Shown piece after piece: positions 1 through 8,044 of a DNA stretch of 47,428 nt. How positions within the stretch are numbered: the stretch's first letter is position 1; each line of letters begins with the position of its first letter. A program made the position numbers and the translations under genes. The stretch covers positions 1,696,760-1,744,187 of the forward strand of contig NZ_KN708638.1 in the NCBI RefSeq assembly GCF_000805335.1. The letters run 5' to 3'. The notes beneath the pieces are model-generated. The model had not been told where the DNA came from and made no database searches. It saw only the letters and a list, made by a program, of their open reading frames with translations. This DNA comes from Streptomyces sp. CT34. Its GTDB lineage: Bacteria > Actinomycetota > Actinomycetes > Streptomycetales > Streptomycetaceae.

Positions 1-2316
1 AGCGGGGAGCGCTCGGCCGCGTCGTTCTTCAACGACGCCCCGCGGGCCGCCAAGCCCGCCGCCCGCCCGGCGCCGCAGAGTGCGGGCGACCGCGGACCGG
101 CCGGCCCCGCGGGTCCCGCCCCGGAGGTCGCGCGGCAGCGCACCCCGGAGCGGCCGGCCGGCCCGGCGCGGCCCCCCGAGGCGGACGGCGGCCCCGGTGC
201 GGCTCCCGGCAACAGCGGCGCCACTCCCCGCGCCGCCCTCACCCCGGCGCCCGGCATCGCCGGCGTGCGGCAGGTGCTCGCGGCGGGCGGCGCCCCCGAG
301 GCGCTCGCGGAGCAGGCCGCCGAAGCACTCGGCGAGCGGGCCGCCGAGGCGCTGAGCGCCGACCCCTGGCAGCTGCTCGCGGTGCCCGGAGTCCGCCCGG
401 AGCAGGCCGACGGCTTCGCGCGGGCGCTGCTCGGCCCCGCCTGCGGACCGGGCGACGAGCGGCGCGCCCAGGCGCTGATCGGCTGGCTGCTGGAGCAGGC
501 CGCGATCGCCGGCCACTCCGCCCTGGAGGCGTCCGCCCTCCGTACGGCCCTCGCCCAACGCTCCGTACCGGACCCCGACGACGCCCTCCAGGCGGCCATC
601 GCGGACGGCGCGGTGCTGGTCTTCCAGGACGCCCTCGACGCTCCGGGCCGGCCCCGCCCCGCGACGGACGACGACGAAGACCAGCCGGTGCGCGTCCTGC
701 TCGGCCTCGACCGCTTCGCGATGGCCGAGGAGAGCGTCGCGGACGGCCTGGCCCGGCTGCTGAACACGTTCGAGCCGGTGGCCGGGTCCGAGTCGCCGGA
801 CGAATCCGAGCAGGTGGACGAGCCGGCGGCTGTGGACGAGTCGACATCCGTGGACGAGTCGGCTCCGGTCGGCGAAGAACCGGCGGAGGCGGACGCGGAA
901 ACAGGACCAGCAGAACCGGCAGAACCGGCATCGGAGGACGTTGCCGCGACCGCCCCGGACGCCCCGGACACCGAGACCGGCGACACAGACGGGAGCGGCG
1001 GGAGCCGCGGGAGCCGCGGGACCGGTGAGGACACCGCGGGCACCACCACCCCCGTCCGCCCCTCCCCCGCCGACTGGGAGGACGCCGCGGACGCCGCCCC
1101 CTCCCCCTCCGCGGCGGCGCTCATCCGGGCCGCCGCGGCCAGCGGCCTGGTCGCGCACACCGGCGGTGAGGCGGCCCGCGCCGAGCCCGCCGCACTGATC
1201 GCCGCGGCCCGCTCTCTCGGTCTGCGGGCCTTCGGCGCCACCCACACCGAGAACGGCCGCCGACGGCTCGCCGGGCACCTCGCCGAGGCCCGCCCCGCCG
1301 AGGCCGCAGGGGAGCCGGCCGCCGGGGACCCGGCCGCCGCGGCGGTGACCGTCTCCGGTCTGCTCTCCGGCCGGGAGGGCCCCGGCCGGGACGCGGACGG
1401 CGCACTGGCGCTCGATCTGCTGGTCGTGCTGGACGCCCCGCAGCTGGATCTGGAGACCGCCGCGCTACTCGTCGAGTCGCTGGCCGACGGGACCCGCCTG
1501 GTGCTCAGCGGCGACCCGGGCCTCCTGTGGTCCGCCGGCCCCGGGCGGCTCTTCCACGATCTGCTGCTGTCCCGGTTCTGCCCCCAAGTCGCCTCCCGCA
1601 CCCCGGACTTCGGCCCGATCGGCGAGCTGGTGTCCGGTATCGGCATCGGCGAGCTCAACGAGGTCGAGGCCCCCGGCAAGGAGGTGGTGATCGTCCCGGT
1701 GCGCGCCGCGGACGAGGCGGTGCACCGCACGGTCCAGCTGGTCGCCGACTCCGTGCCCCGGGCGCTCGGTGTCCCCGCCGACCGGACGCAGGTCATCACC
1801 GTCGGCCATGGCGGCGCGGCCGGCACCCGCGCCCTGAACGCCGCGCTCAAGGAGCGGCTCAACCCCGGCCCCGGGCGGTTCGGCGGCTTCGACCCCGGCG
1901 ACCGCGTGGCCTACGCCCCGGCCCCCGGCCGCACGCTTCCCGGCACGGTCACCGGCGCGGACGCCGACGGCCTCCGCCTCGACTGCGCCGGCAGCCCCGT
2001 CGTCGTACCGCGCGAGCAGGTCGGCTCCGGCGCGGTACGGCACGGCTGGGCGCTCACCGCCCACCAGGCGGTCGGCATGCGCTGGCCCGCCGTCGTCGTG
2101 GTGCTCCCCGGCGACGCGGCCGGCGGACTGACCCGCGCCTGGGTCTACACCGCCTTCAGCCGCGGCGAGCGGCATCTGTCGGTGGTCCAGGGCGCCGACC
2201 AGGCGCTGCCCCGCGCGGTCGCCGAGATCCCGGTCAAGGAGCGCACCACCCGGCTGCGGACGCTGCTCCAGATGCAGAGCGGCGCGCAGTCGGACGCGGA
2301 TCCCGCGGCGGGCTGA
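1..2316 (+). CDS. RecD2-like helix-hairpin-helix protein with degenerate helicase core (5' end outside window)
   Basis: The frame is open from the first base, so the start lies upstream. Numbering from the GTG at 265, residues 1-125 resemble the helix-hairpin-helix region of RecD2 helicases, followed by an acidic linker (about 170-275), a RecA-like core (about 280-480), an SH3-like insert (about 540-590) and a UvrD_C_2-like end with HGWALTAHQAVG and YTAFSRGERH. The ATPase signatures are gone: the Walker A site reads SGLVAHTGGEAAR with no GKT, and motif II reads LDAPQ instead of DEAS/DEAQ. I infer a DNA-binding protein derived from a superfamily 1 helicase rather than an active motor. Convergent with the next gene. 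Confidence 0.75.
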   Translation, partial: SGERSAASFFNDAPRAAKPAARPAPQSAGDRGPAGPAGPAPEVARQRTPERPAGPARPPEADGGPGAAPGNSGATPRAALTPAPGIAGVRQVLAAGGAPEALAEQAAEALGERAAEALSADPWQLLAVPGVRPEQADGFARALLGPACGPGDERRAQALIGWLLEQAAIAGHSALEASALRTALAQRSVPDPDDALQAAIADGAVLVFQDALDAPGRPRPATDDDEDQPVRVLLGLDRFAMAEESVADGLARLLNTFEPVAGSESPDESEQVDEPAAVDESTSVDESAPVGEEPAEADAETGPAEPAEPASEDVAATAPDAPDTETGDTDGSGGSRGSRGTGEDTAGTTTPVRPSPADWEDAADAAPSPSAAALIRAAAASGLVAHTGGEAARAEPAALIAAARSLGLRAFGATHTENGRRRLAGHLAEARPAEAAGEPAAGDPAAAAVTVSGLLSGREGPGRDADGALALDLLVVLDAPQLDLETAALLVESLADGTRLVLSGDPGLLWSAGPGRLFHDLLLSRFCPQVASRTPDFGPIGELVSGIGIGELNEVEAPGKEVVIVPVRAADEAVHRTVQLVADSVPRALGVPADRTQVITVGHGGAAGTRALNAALKERLNPGPGRFGGFDPGDRVAYAPAPGRTLPGTVTGADADGLRLDCAGSPVVVPREQVGSGAVRHGWALTAHQAVGMRWPAVVVVLPGDAAGGLTRAWVYTAFSRGERHLSVVQGADQALPRAVAEIPVKERTTRLRTLLQMQSGAQSDADPAAG

Positions 2317-2380
2317 GCCCCACCGCCCCGGACGGAACGAATGCGGGGCCGGGCAGCAGGCAGCGGCCTGCCGTCCGGCC

Positions 2381-2445
2381 CCGTCACCGTTCCCGGTCAC
2401 CGTCCCCGGTCAACGCTCCCCGTCAGGGTTCCCGGTCAGCGCTCC
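2381..2445. repeat. Five imperfect 13-bp tandem repeats at a convergent gene junction
   Basis: Five back-to-back 13-base units of the form CSGTCASSGYTCC occupy the gap between two convergent genes. The last unit contains the stop codon (TCA on + = TGA on -) of the - strand gene. Units differ by 2-4 bases. Probably neutral slippage-derived sequence; no terminator-like hairpin is obvious. Confidence 0.6.
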
Positions 2446-3119
2446 TTGTCGACCGGCTCCAGCAGATCGTCCTCGTCCTCGATGTCCAGCTCCTCGTCGA
2501 AGACCGAGCTGATGTCGAAGCGGCACACCACCCGCTGCGGATCCGCCTGATCGAACGGCGCGGCGAGCCACTCACCCGGCTCGGCCGGCTCGTCGACGGC
2601 CGCCCCCCCCAGGGGGGAGTCGCCCTCCTCCAGGCCGAACTCCTTGTGCCGGGAGGCGATCTCGTCCGGTTCGAACTCGCCGAAGAGCACCCCGAGCGCC
2701 GCGTGCACACTGCTTCCGACCACCGCGGCGGCATCAGGGGCGTGGCCCGTCACGTCATCCGCGGCGTCCGGATCGAGATCGGCGATCCGCTGTGCCTGAT
2801 GCAGCAGACGCTGCGGCTTGGCGACGGTGTAGTCGCGCCGGATGAGCACGCTCAGCGCACTCGGTTCCTCCGGCCCCGCGTAGGCGGGCAGGTTGTCGCT
2901 TCCGGGGATCTCGAAGGGGGTGACCTCGTCGTAGGTGTCGTAAAGCAGCTCGTCATAGACCTCAGCCGCCGCGGCGAGCTCGTCGAACGCGGCGTAGACG
3001 GCGGGATCGTCCTGCCCCGAGCGGCGTTCGACCGCGTCGAGGTGACGGTCCAGCGCGGCTTTGACCGCCTCAGCGGCGGCACGTACCTCGGCAGCGGAAG
3101 GCTGCGCAGCATCAGACAT
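2436..3119 (-). CDS. Conserved acidic hypothetical protein
   Basis: A 227-residue protein, Asp/Glu rich, with no signal peptide or membrane segment. The N-terminal third (residues 1-60) looks helical with alternating Ala and charged residues; the C-terminal 15 residues are mostly acidic (FDEELDIEDEDD). I do not recognise a family and assign no function. The start chosen is the ATG giving MSDAAQPSAAEV. The frame extends 37 codons upstream but would then run across the divergent DUF5703 gene. No Shine-Dalgarno sequence precedes this ATG; a TAGCGT hexamer ends 7 bases before it, so the mRNA may be leaderless. It shares a 47-base divergent promoter gap with the DUF5703 gene. Confidence 0.8.
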   Translation of the reverse strand: MSDAAQPSAAEVRAAAEAVKAALDRHLDAVERRSGQDDPAVYAAFDELAAAAEVYDELLYDTYDEVTPFEIPGSDNLPAYAGPEEPSALSVLIRRDYTVAKPQRLLHQAQRIADLDPDAADDVTGHAPDAAAVVGSSVHAALGVLFGEFEPDEIASRHKEFGLEEGDSPLGGAAVDEPAEPGEWLAAPFDQADPQRVVCRFDISSVFDEELDIEDEDDLLEPVDKER

Positions 3120-3166
3120 AGTGCAGACGCTATCCGTACCGGGGCCGGTCCCGCACAATAGATGCG
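3120..3166. promoter_or_regulatory. Compact divergent promoter, both transcripts possibly leaderless
   Basis: Only 47 bases separate two divergent ATG codons. On the + side a CACAAT hexamer lies 7 bases before the DUF5703 ATG; on the - side TAGCGT lies 7 bases before the other ATG. Neither start has a Shine-Dalgarno sequence. The geometry fits transcription starting at the A of each ATG. No convincing -35 is visible. Confidence 0.4.
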
Positions 3167-3355
3167 ATGCCGGAATACGAATTCTGCGATGTGTATGTGC
3201 CACGCGGTGTCTCCCGCAAGGCCACCACACGCCTGCTGACCGACCATGCCGAGTACGGGCACTGGGAGTTGGACCGCCTGCGCCTCAATCCCGACGGCAG
3301 CCGCCGGGTGCGGCTGCGCCGGCGGATCATCCGCCAGCTCCGCGCCACGTGGTGA
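3167..3355 (+). CDS. DUF5703 family protein
   Basis: A 62-residue protein starting MPEYEFCDVYVPRGVS and ending with an Arg-rich tail (RLRRRIIRQLRATW). The length and the pattern YVPRGVSRK...LLTDHAEYGHWELDR match the small actinobacterial DUF5703 family as I remember it; function unknown. The high content of basic residues at the C-terminus could suit nucleic acid contact, but this is a guess. An out-of-frame ATG lies five bases upstream; the chosen ATG gives the family's usual start. Convergent with the chaplin gene. Confidence 0.85.
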   Translation: MPEYEFCDVYVPRGVSRKATTRLLTDHAEYGHWELDRLRLNPDGSRRVRLRRRIIRQLRATW

Positions 3356-3383
3356 GTGCCGCCGCAGCGGCATACGGACAGCA

Positions 3384-3412
3384 GAGCGGGCCCCGAAGGA
3401 CGGGACCCGCTC
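3384..3412. terminator. Hairpin between convergent DUF5703 and chpC genes
   Basis: Perfect 7-bp inverted repeat GAGCGGG / CCCGCTC around a 15-base loop, between the stops of two convergent genes. No U-tract, as is common in Streptomyces. It probably acts in both directions. Confidence 0.5.
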
Positions 3413-3441
3413 CGTTGTGCCCGTGTGCGGGGCGCTGCTGA

Positions 3442-4260
3442 TCAGCTACGGGCGGTACGCGCCCTGCGGTAGAGCACCGCGCCCCCGAGCAGCAGCCCGG
3501 CACTGGCCGGAACCGCGTAGCCGAGCGCCCCGGCGCCGGTGTGCGCGAGCTGCTGCCCGTGTTCGGTCGGCGTCACCCCACGGGCGTGCGGTGCGGTCGC
3601 GTGCTGCGATCCCACCCCCGGAGCGTGCGGGGAGTGCGCTGCGCCCGGGCCCTGCGGCGCGCCCGGGCGCGACCCGTGCGAGCCCCCCGGGTGGTGCGGT
3701 CGGCCCGGGTGATGCGGCTGCCCCGGGTGGCCGGGGTTGTGCGGGGTGCCCGGACCCGGGGTCGGCGGATGGCCGGGCCGGTGCGGGGTGCCCGGTCCGC
3801 CCGGCGCGGCGTTGTCGCAGTCGCCGCCGAAGGCCGGGTTCGCCACGCCGACCACGTCGACGCTGTTGCCGCAGACGTTCACCGGTGCGTTCACGGGCGC
3901 CTGGACGACGTTGCCGGACGCGACACCGGGCGAATTCGAGGCCCCGCCCCGGGCGTTGCCGCCGTGCCCGCCGGTCGGGCGCCGGTGCTTGCCGTGACCG
4001 TGGCCGTGGTGCCCGCCGGCCCCGTTGGCGCAGTGGTTGCCGAACGCCGGGTTCAGCATCCCCACCACATTGACGGTGTTGCCGCAGACGTTGACCGGTG
4101 CCTCCACCGGCGCCTGGACCACGTTGCCGGATCCGACACCGGGTGAGTTCGCGGCGGTCCCCACCGCTCCGGAGTCCGCCTGTGCGTACCCCGTGGCCAT
4201 GGCCAGCACGCCACCCGCGGCGGCCATGGTGATCAGGCCCTTTCTCGCGACCCGTCTCAT
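3442..4260 (-). CDS. chpC: Long chaplin, sortase-anchored, two chaplin domains (ChpC type)
   Basis: Cell-wall-anchored chaplin of 272 residues. A signal peptide spans residues 1-28 (ending GYAQA). Two chaplin domains follow, about 29-79 and 108-150, each with the SPGVxSGNVVQAPV block and a Cys pair (59/77 and 130/148). A His/Gly/Pro-rich linker runs from about 150 to 235, then the sortase motif LAHTG (238-242), a hydrophobic helix and a basic tail (RRARTARS). Long chaplins coat aerial hyphae with the short ones and help amyloid fibre display. An AGGAG six bases before the ATG fixes the start. chpH lies upstream on the same strand, separated by a strong hairpin. Confidence 0.93.
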   Translation of the reverse strand: MRRVARKGLITMAAAGGVLAMATGYAQADSGAVGTAANSPGVGSGNVVQAPVEAPVNVCGNTVNVVGMLNPAFGNHCANGAGGHHGHGHGKHRRPTGGHGGNARGGASNSPGVASGNVVQAPVNAPVNVCGNSVDVVGVANPAFGGDCDNAAPGGPGTPHRPGHPPTPGPGTPHNPGHPGQPHHPGRPHHPGGSHGSRPGAPQGPGAAHSPHAPGVGSQHATAPHARGVTPTEHGQQLAHTGAGALGYAVPASAGLLLGGAVLYRRARTARS

Positions 4261-4365
4261 AGGTTGTTCTCCTGCCTTGTGCCCTACGGAAATGCGCGCG
4301 GATAACGGTCCCGGTACCTGACGACCGTGGAGAAGTTCCTTCACCCGCGCATCGAAATACCCAGA

Positions 4366-4397
4366 GGCTCCGGAATGCTCGCAAGCATTCCGGAGCC
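4366..4397 (-). terminator. Strong hairpin downstream of chpH
   Basis: Perfect 14-bp arms (GGCTCCGGAATGCT / AGCATTCCGGAGCC) with a 4-base loop, about 45 bases after the chpH stop. The arms are unusually long and the U-tract is weak. It should separate the chpH transcript from chpC. Confidence 0.8.
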
Positions 4398-4441
4398 GTC
4401 CGGGCCAGGCCCTCACCGGGCCAAATGCACCGTCGATAGCC

Positions 4442-4675
4442 TCACTTGTTGAGGCAGGTGTTACCGATGGCCGGGTTCAGCAGGCCAACCACGGAGACCG
4501 TGTTGCCGCAGACGTTCGCCGGAACGTGCACCGGCGCCTGGGCCACGTTGCCGGACAGGACGCCGGGCGAGCGCACGGCAGCACCCTGGGCACCCGAGTC
4601 GGCAACTGCCAGGCCGGCGCCGGCGATGACGAGACCACCGGCGACGGTCGCAGCAGCGACAACCTTCTTGATCAT
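4442..4675 (-). CDS. chpH: Short secreted chaplin (ChpH type)
   Basis: A 77-residue precursor with a Sec signal peptide (residues 1-25, ending GLAVA) and a mature chaplin domain of 52 residues beginning DSGAQGAAVRSPG. Cys56 and Cys74 form the conserved pair. The protein closely matches S. coelicolor ChpH from memory, which is also beside chpC. Short chaplins self-assemble into amyloid fibres at the air-water interface and lower surface tension for aerial growth. An AAGGAGG sequence sits at ideal distance from the ATG, fitting high expression. The 5' leader can form a 7-bp hairpin (TGCGGTC / GACCGCA) just before the ribosome site. Confidence 0.95.
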   Translation of the reverse strand: MIKKVVAAATVAGGLVIAGAGLAVADSGAQGAAVRSPGVLSGNVAQAPVHVPANVCGNTVSVVGLLNPAIGNTCLNK

Positions 4676-4723
4676 GGTTCCTCCTTGTAGACACTGCGGT
4701 CCCAGCCGCGGACCGCAATCCCT

Positions 4724-4752
4724 CCAACGAGGTCCAGGCCGTTGAAGCTACC
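4724..4752 (-). promoter_or_regulatory. Candidate BldN-type promoter of chpH
   Basis: On the - strand GGTAGC and CGTTGG are separated by 17 bases, about 48 bases before the chpH ATG. The BldN sigma consensus I recall is CGTAAC-N16-CGTTGA, so the -10 matches 5 of 6 and the -35 4 of 6. Chaplin genes are known BldN targets. The match is suggestive, not decisive. Confidence 0.4.
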
Positions 4753-4830
4753 AACACATCGCAGCATTCACCCATTTCAGCGAAGTCAGCGCGAACGGCA
4801 GGAAATCCACGTCGAATTCAGCTTGTGCGA

Positions 4831-4851
4831 GCACCGGCTTGTACACGGTGC
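4831..4851 (-). terminator. Weak hairpin after the M20 peptidase gene
   Basis: A 6-bp inverted repeat GCACCG / CGGTGC with a 9-base loop lies 17 bases past the peptidase stop. Short and without a U-tract. Confidence 0.3.
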
Positions 4852-4868
4852 CCCACCCAACTCGCCTT

Positions 4869-6194
4869 TCAGCTCTGCTCGATGAACCGGTCCAGCACCC
4901 GCACCCCGAACTTCAGCCCGTCCACCGGCACTCGCTCGTCGACCCCGTGGAACATCCCCGCGAAGTCCAGCTCCGGCGGCAACTTCAGCGGCGCGAACCC
5001 GAACCCGCGGATTCCGAGGTCGTCGAAGGACTTGGCGTCGGTGCCCGCGGGGAGCATGTACGGCACCGCGCGCGCGATCGGGTCCTCGGCCTGGAGCGCC
5101 GACTGCATCGCCGCCACCAGCGCACCGTCGAAGGTGGTCTCCAGCGCCCGGTCCGCGTGGACGTCCTCCCGCCGCACCCGCGGCCCCAGGATCCGGTCCA
5201 GATCGGCCAGGAACTCCTCTTCGTAGCCCGGCAGGAAGCGGCCGTCGACATGCGCGGTGGCCTGCCCCGGGATCACATTGACCTTGTAACCGGCGCCCAG
5301 CTGCGTCGGGTTGGCGGTGTTCCGCATCGAGGCGCCGATCAGCTTGGCCATACCGCCGAGCTTGGCCAGTGTCTCGTCCATGTTCTCCGGGTCGAGCTCG
5401 GTGCCCAGCGCGTCCCCGAGCTCGTCGAGGAAGGCCCGCAGCGTCTTGGTCACCCGCACCGGGAACTCGTACCGCCCCAACCTCCCGACGGCCTCGGACA
5501 GTTCGGTGATGGCGTTGTCCCTGTGGACCATCGAACCGTGCCCGGCCGTTCCGGCCACGGTCAGCTTCATCCAGTGCATGCCCTTCTGGGCGGTCTCCAC
5601 CAGATACAGCCGGAGGTTCTCGTTGACGGTGAGGGAGAACCCGCCGACCTCGCTGATCGCCTCGGTCACCCCCTCGAAGAGTTCGGGGTGGTGGTCGACG
5701 AGATGGCGCGCGCCGTACGTGCCGCCCGCCTCCTCGTCCGCCAGGAAGGCCAGCACGATGTCCCGCGGCGGCTTGCGCCCCGTACGCAGCCGGTCGCGCA
5801 CGACCGCCAGCGTCATCGCGTCCATGTCCTTCATGTCGACCGCGCCGCGGCCCCAGACGCAGCCGTCGGCGATCTCCCCGGAGAACGGGTGGTGGGTCCA
5901 GTCCTCCGCATTGGCCGGTACGACGTCGGTGTGCCCGTGGATCAGCAGCGCGGGCCGCGAGCGGTCCTCCCCCGCCATCCGCGCGACGGTCGAGGCGCGC
6001 CCCTTGTGGGACTCGAAGATCTGCGGCTCCAGTCCGACCTCGGCGAGCTTCTCCGCGACGTACTCGGCGGCGGCGCGCTCCCCCGGTCCCGAGTGGTCGC
6101 CGTAGTTGCTGGTGTCGAACCTGATCAGATCCCGGCAGAGGTCGACCACCTCGTCCTCACCGGTGACCGTACGGGACGGCTGCGACGCGCTCAT
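4869..6194 (-). CDS. M20 family metallopeptidase
   Basis: A 441-residue cytosolic di-zinc peptidase. Metal ligands and catalytic residues are visible: HGHTDVVP (His88, Asp90), WGRGAVDMKD (Asp120), the catalytic Glu pair in LADEEAGG (Glu154-Glu155), and a dimerisation domain containing AGHGSMVHRDNAI. A HG motif near the C-terminus (AGMFHGVDERVP) supplies the last ligand. The family hydrolyses dipeptides, aminoacylated or N-acylated amino acids; the substrate here is unknown. The start chosen is MSASQPSRTV; a further in-frame ATG 15 codons upstream lies inside a hairpin-rich leader and adds only basic residues. Monocistronic, tail to the chaplin cluster. Confidence 0.88.
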   Translation of the reverse strand: MSASQPSRTVTGEDEVVDLCRDLIRFDTSNYGDHSGPGERAAAEYVAEKLAEVGLEPQIFESHKGRASTVARMAGEDRSRPALLIHGHTDVVPANAEDWTHHPFSGEIADGCVWGRGAVDMKDMDAMTLAVVRDRLRTGRKPPRDIVLAFLADEEAGGTYGARHLVDHHPELFEGVTEAISEVGGFSLTVNENLRLYLVETAQKGMHWMKLTVAGTAGHGSMVHRDNAITELSEAVGRLGRYEFPVRVTKTLRAFLDELGDALGTELDPENMDETLAKLGGMAKLIGASMRNTANPTQLGAGYKVNVIPGQATAHVDGRFLPGYEEEFLADLDRILGPRVRREDVHADRALETTFDGALVAAMQSALQAEDPIARAVPYMLPAGTDAKSFDDLGIRGFGFAPLKLPPELDFAGMFHGVDERVPVDGLKFGVRVLDRFIEQS

Positions 6195-6500
6195 GCCGGA
6201 ACCTCGCTTCGCTCGGCCCCGCATTCGCGGGGCTCGCACCTTTCCCTGGTTCGCTCGCGGAGCTCGCTCACACTGCCTCCTCTTGGTTCACGGCCGCGCG
6301 GCACCCGGGGGGCGCCCGCCGCGGCGGGGGTCCACCGCCATCCTCCACCCGGCACCCGCTCCACCCAAGGCCGCAATACTCCCGACATGTGCTGGTCACA
6401 GCCCCGCGCCCGGCCAAACCCGCGGGTGATCGACCACCCCTGAACGTTTGCTATTGTTTTCCTCGTCGGAACGGCCCGGGGCCGGACCGACAGACACCTG
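6195..6500. other. Intergenic region with hairpin and tRNA promoter
   Basis: No gene seen. It carries a perfect 7-bp hairpin (GCCCCGC / GCGGGGC, 6216-6233) in the peptidase leader. On the + strand a TATTGT hexamer at 6452-6457 lies 44 bases before the tRNA in a locally AT-rich stretch, a plausible -10 for tRNA transcription. No convincing -35. Confidence 0.45.
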
Positions 6501-6588
6501 GTCCGGGTGGCGGAATGGCAGACGCGCTAGCTTGAGGTGCTAGTGCCCTTTATCGGGCGTGGGGGTTCAAGTCCCCCCTCGGACACCA
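6501..6588 (+). tRNA. tRNA-Leu (anticodon GAG)
   Basis: The acceptor stem GTCCGGG pairs with CTCGGAC (one G-U), followed by discriminator A and an encoded CCA. The anticodon stem CTAGC / GCTAG encloses the loop TTGAGGT, giving anticodon GAG, which reads CUC and CUU. A long class II variable arm (TGCCC ... GGGCG) and the T-arm GGGGGTTCAAGTCCCCC confirm a leucine tRNA of 88 bases. CUC is a preferred leucine codon in this genome. It is an intact gene, not flanked by visible att-type repeats. Confidence 0.97.
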
Positions 6589-6602
6589 GCAGTACACACC
6601 AG

Positions 6603-6640
6603 CGGTGCCGGTCGATCTTCGGTCGGCACCGTTTCTGTTT
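6603..6640 (+). terminator. Rho-independent terminator of tRNA-Leu
   Basis: An 8-bp stem CGGTGCCG / CGGCACCG with a 13-base loop is followed by TTTCTGTTT, 15 bases after the tRNA. One of the few hairpins in this window with a real T-tract. Confidence 0.85.
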
Positions 6641-6684
6641 GCCGGTGTTCCCGCCCTCCTTCCGGCTGTTCCCACCGTTTCGTC

Positions 6685-7871
6685 TCAGGGCTGTTGTCCT
6701 TCGCGGAGTTGTTGCCCGGGGTCGTCCTGCCACGTGCTGGCCGGGTGGTCGACATAGCCGCGGGCTCCGCCGCCGTAGTACGTGGTGGGGTCGCCGGTGG
6801 TCAGTTCGCGGTCCAGGGCGAAGCGGGTGACCAGGTCGGGGTTGGCGATGAAGTGGGTGCCGAAGGAGACGGCGTCGGCGGTTCCGGCCTCGATGGCGGC
6901 GTTCGCGGACGCGCGGTCGAATCCGTTGTTCGCGATCAGCGGGCCGTGGAAGCGGTGGCGGTAGCGGGCGATCGCCGCGGTGTCGGGGCGGGCGTCCGGG
7001 GCCGGGCGGTCGGGTCCGCGGAGGTGCAGATAGGCCACCGGGTGGTCGTTCAGCGCGGTCACCAGGTCGTCGTGGTCGGCGAGGGTGGCGGCGTCGGGCC
7101 GGAAGAGCTCTCCCCCGTCCAGGTACGGGCCCAGGCGGACTCCCACGCGTCGGCCGTTCCAGGGGGCGGCGACCGCGTCGACGATCTCCAGGAGCAGTCG
7201 CCGGCGGCGGGTGCGGTCGCCGCCGTAGGCGTCGGTGCGGTGGTTCAGCCGGGGGTTGAGGAACTGCGCGATCAGGAACGTGCCGTGGGCCGCGATCTCG
7301 ACGCCGTCGAAGCCCGCGCGGCGGGCGTGGTGTGCGGCGGTGCGGTAGTCGGCGACGGTGCCGGCGATCTCGGCCGGGGTCATCGCGCGGGGCGTGACGG
7401 TCTCCTGGAATCCGGTGGGGGTGAAGGACCGCGTCCGGGGGTTGACCGGCGACGGTCCGGCGGGGAGCCGGCCGCCGAGGAGGTCGGGGTGCGAGGCGGC
7501 GCCGGTGTGCCAGAGCTGGAGCACGATCCGGCCGCCGAGGGCGTGCACGGTATCGGTGACCCGCCGCCATGCGGTCACCTGCTCCGCGCTGTAGATCCCG
7601 GGGACGCCGGTGAAGCCGATCGCCTGTCTGCTGACCCAGGTCGCCTCCGCGATGATCAGACCCGCAGCGGCCCGCCGGCCGTAGTAGTCCGCGTGCATCG
7701 ACGTGGGCAGCAGCCCGTCGCGGGCGGCGCGGGCGCGGGTGAGCGGGGCCATGACGACCCGGTTGGGCAGGCGCAGGCCGGCGAGGTCCAGGGGGCGGAG
7801 CAGGGGTTGGCGGTGGGGGGTGGGGTGCGAGGTGGACGGGGAGGTGGATGGGAGGTGGTGGGCGTGGTCAT
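6685..7871 (-). CDS. Old yellow enzyme family (alkene reductase), apparent frameshift near the start
   Basis: A flavin-dependent ene-reductase of about 395 residues if one frameshift is corrected. The body shows RPLDLAGLRLPNRVVMAPLT, the FMN-side PxxGP-type loop, a QLWHTGAASH segment, NPRLNHRTDAYGGD and a C-terminal FGTHFIANPDLV. An excellent AAGGAG and ATG exist at 7871, but that ATG (MTTPTTSHPP) is out of frame with the body by one base. No ATG, GTG or TTG lies in the body frame before LRPLD. A six-G run at 7815-7820 is the likely slip site, by mutation or sequencing error. The substrate-binding His-x-x-Asn after GFDGVEI is replaced by AAHG. Divergent from a HAD gene. Confidence 0.7.
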
Positions 7872-8044
7872 GGTGGGGGCTCCTTGTTGCCGGCGTGGTC
7901 TGTGGTCGCTTCGTGGAGTCGACGTCGGGGAGGGGCGGAAGGTGACCGGTGCGGGGCGTGCGGCGTCGGCGGATTTTCCGGTGCGGGTGGGCGGGCGGCT
8001 GCGTAGGGTGCCCGGGTCGGCGGAAGGCGAGAGGGGCGTACCGG

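Noticed and set aside
6501..6640. tRNA-Leu as an integration site
   Set aside because: No duplicated tRNA 3' end, integrase or mobile gene is seen on either side.
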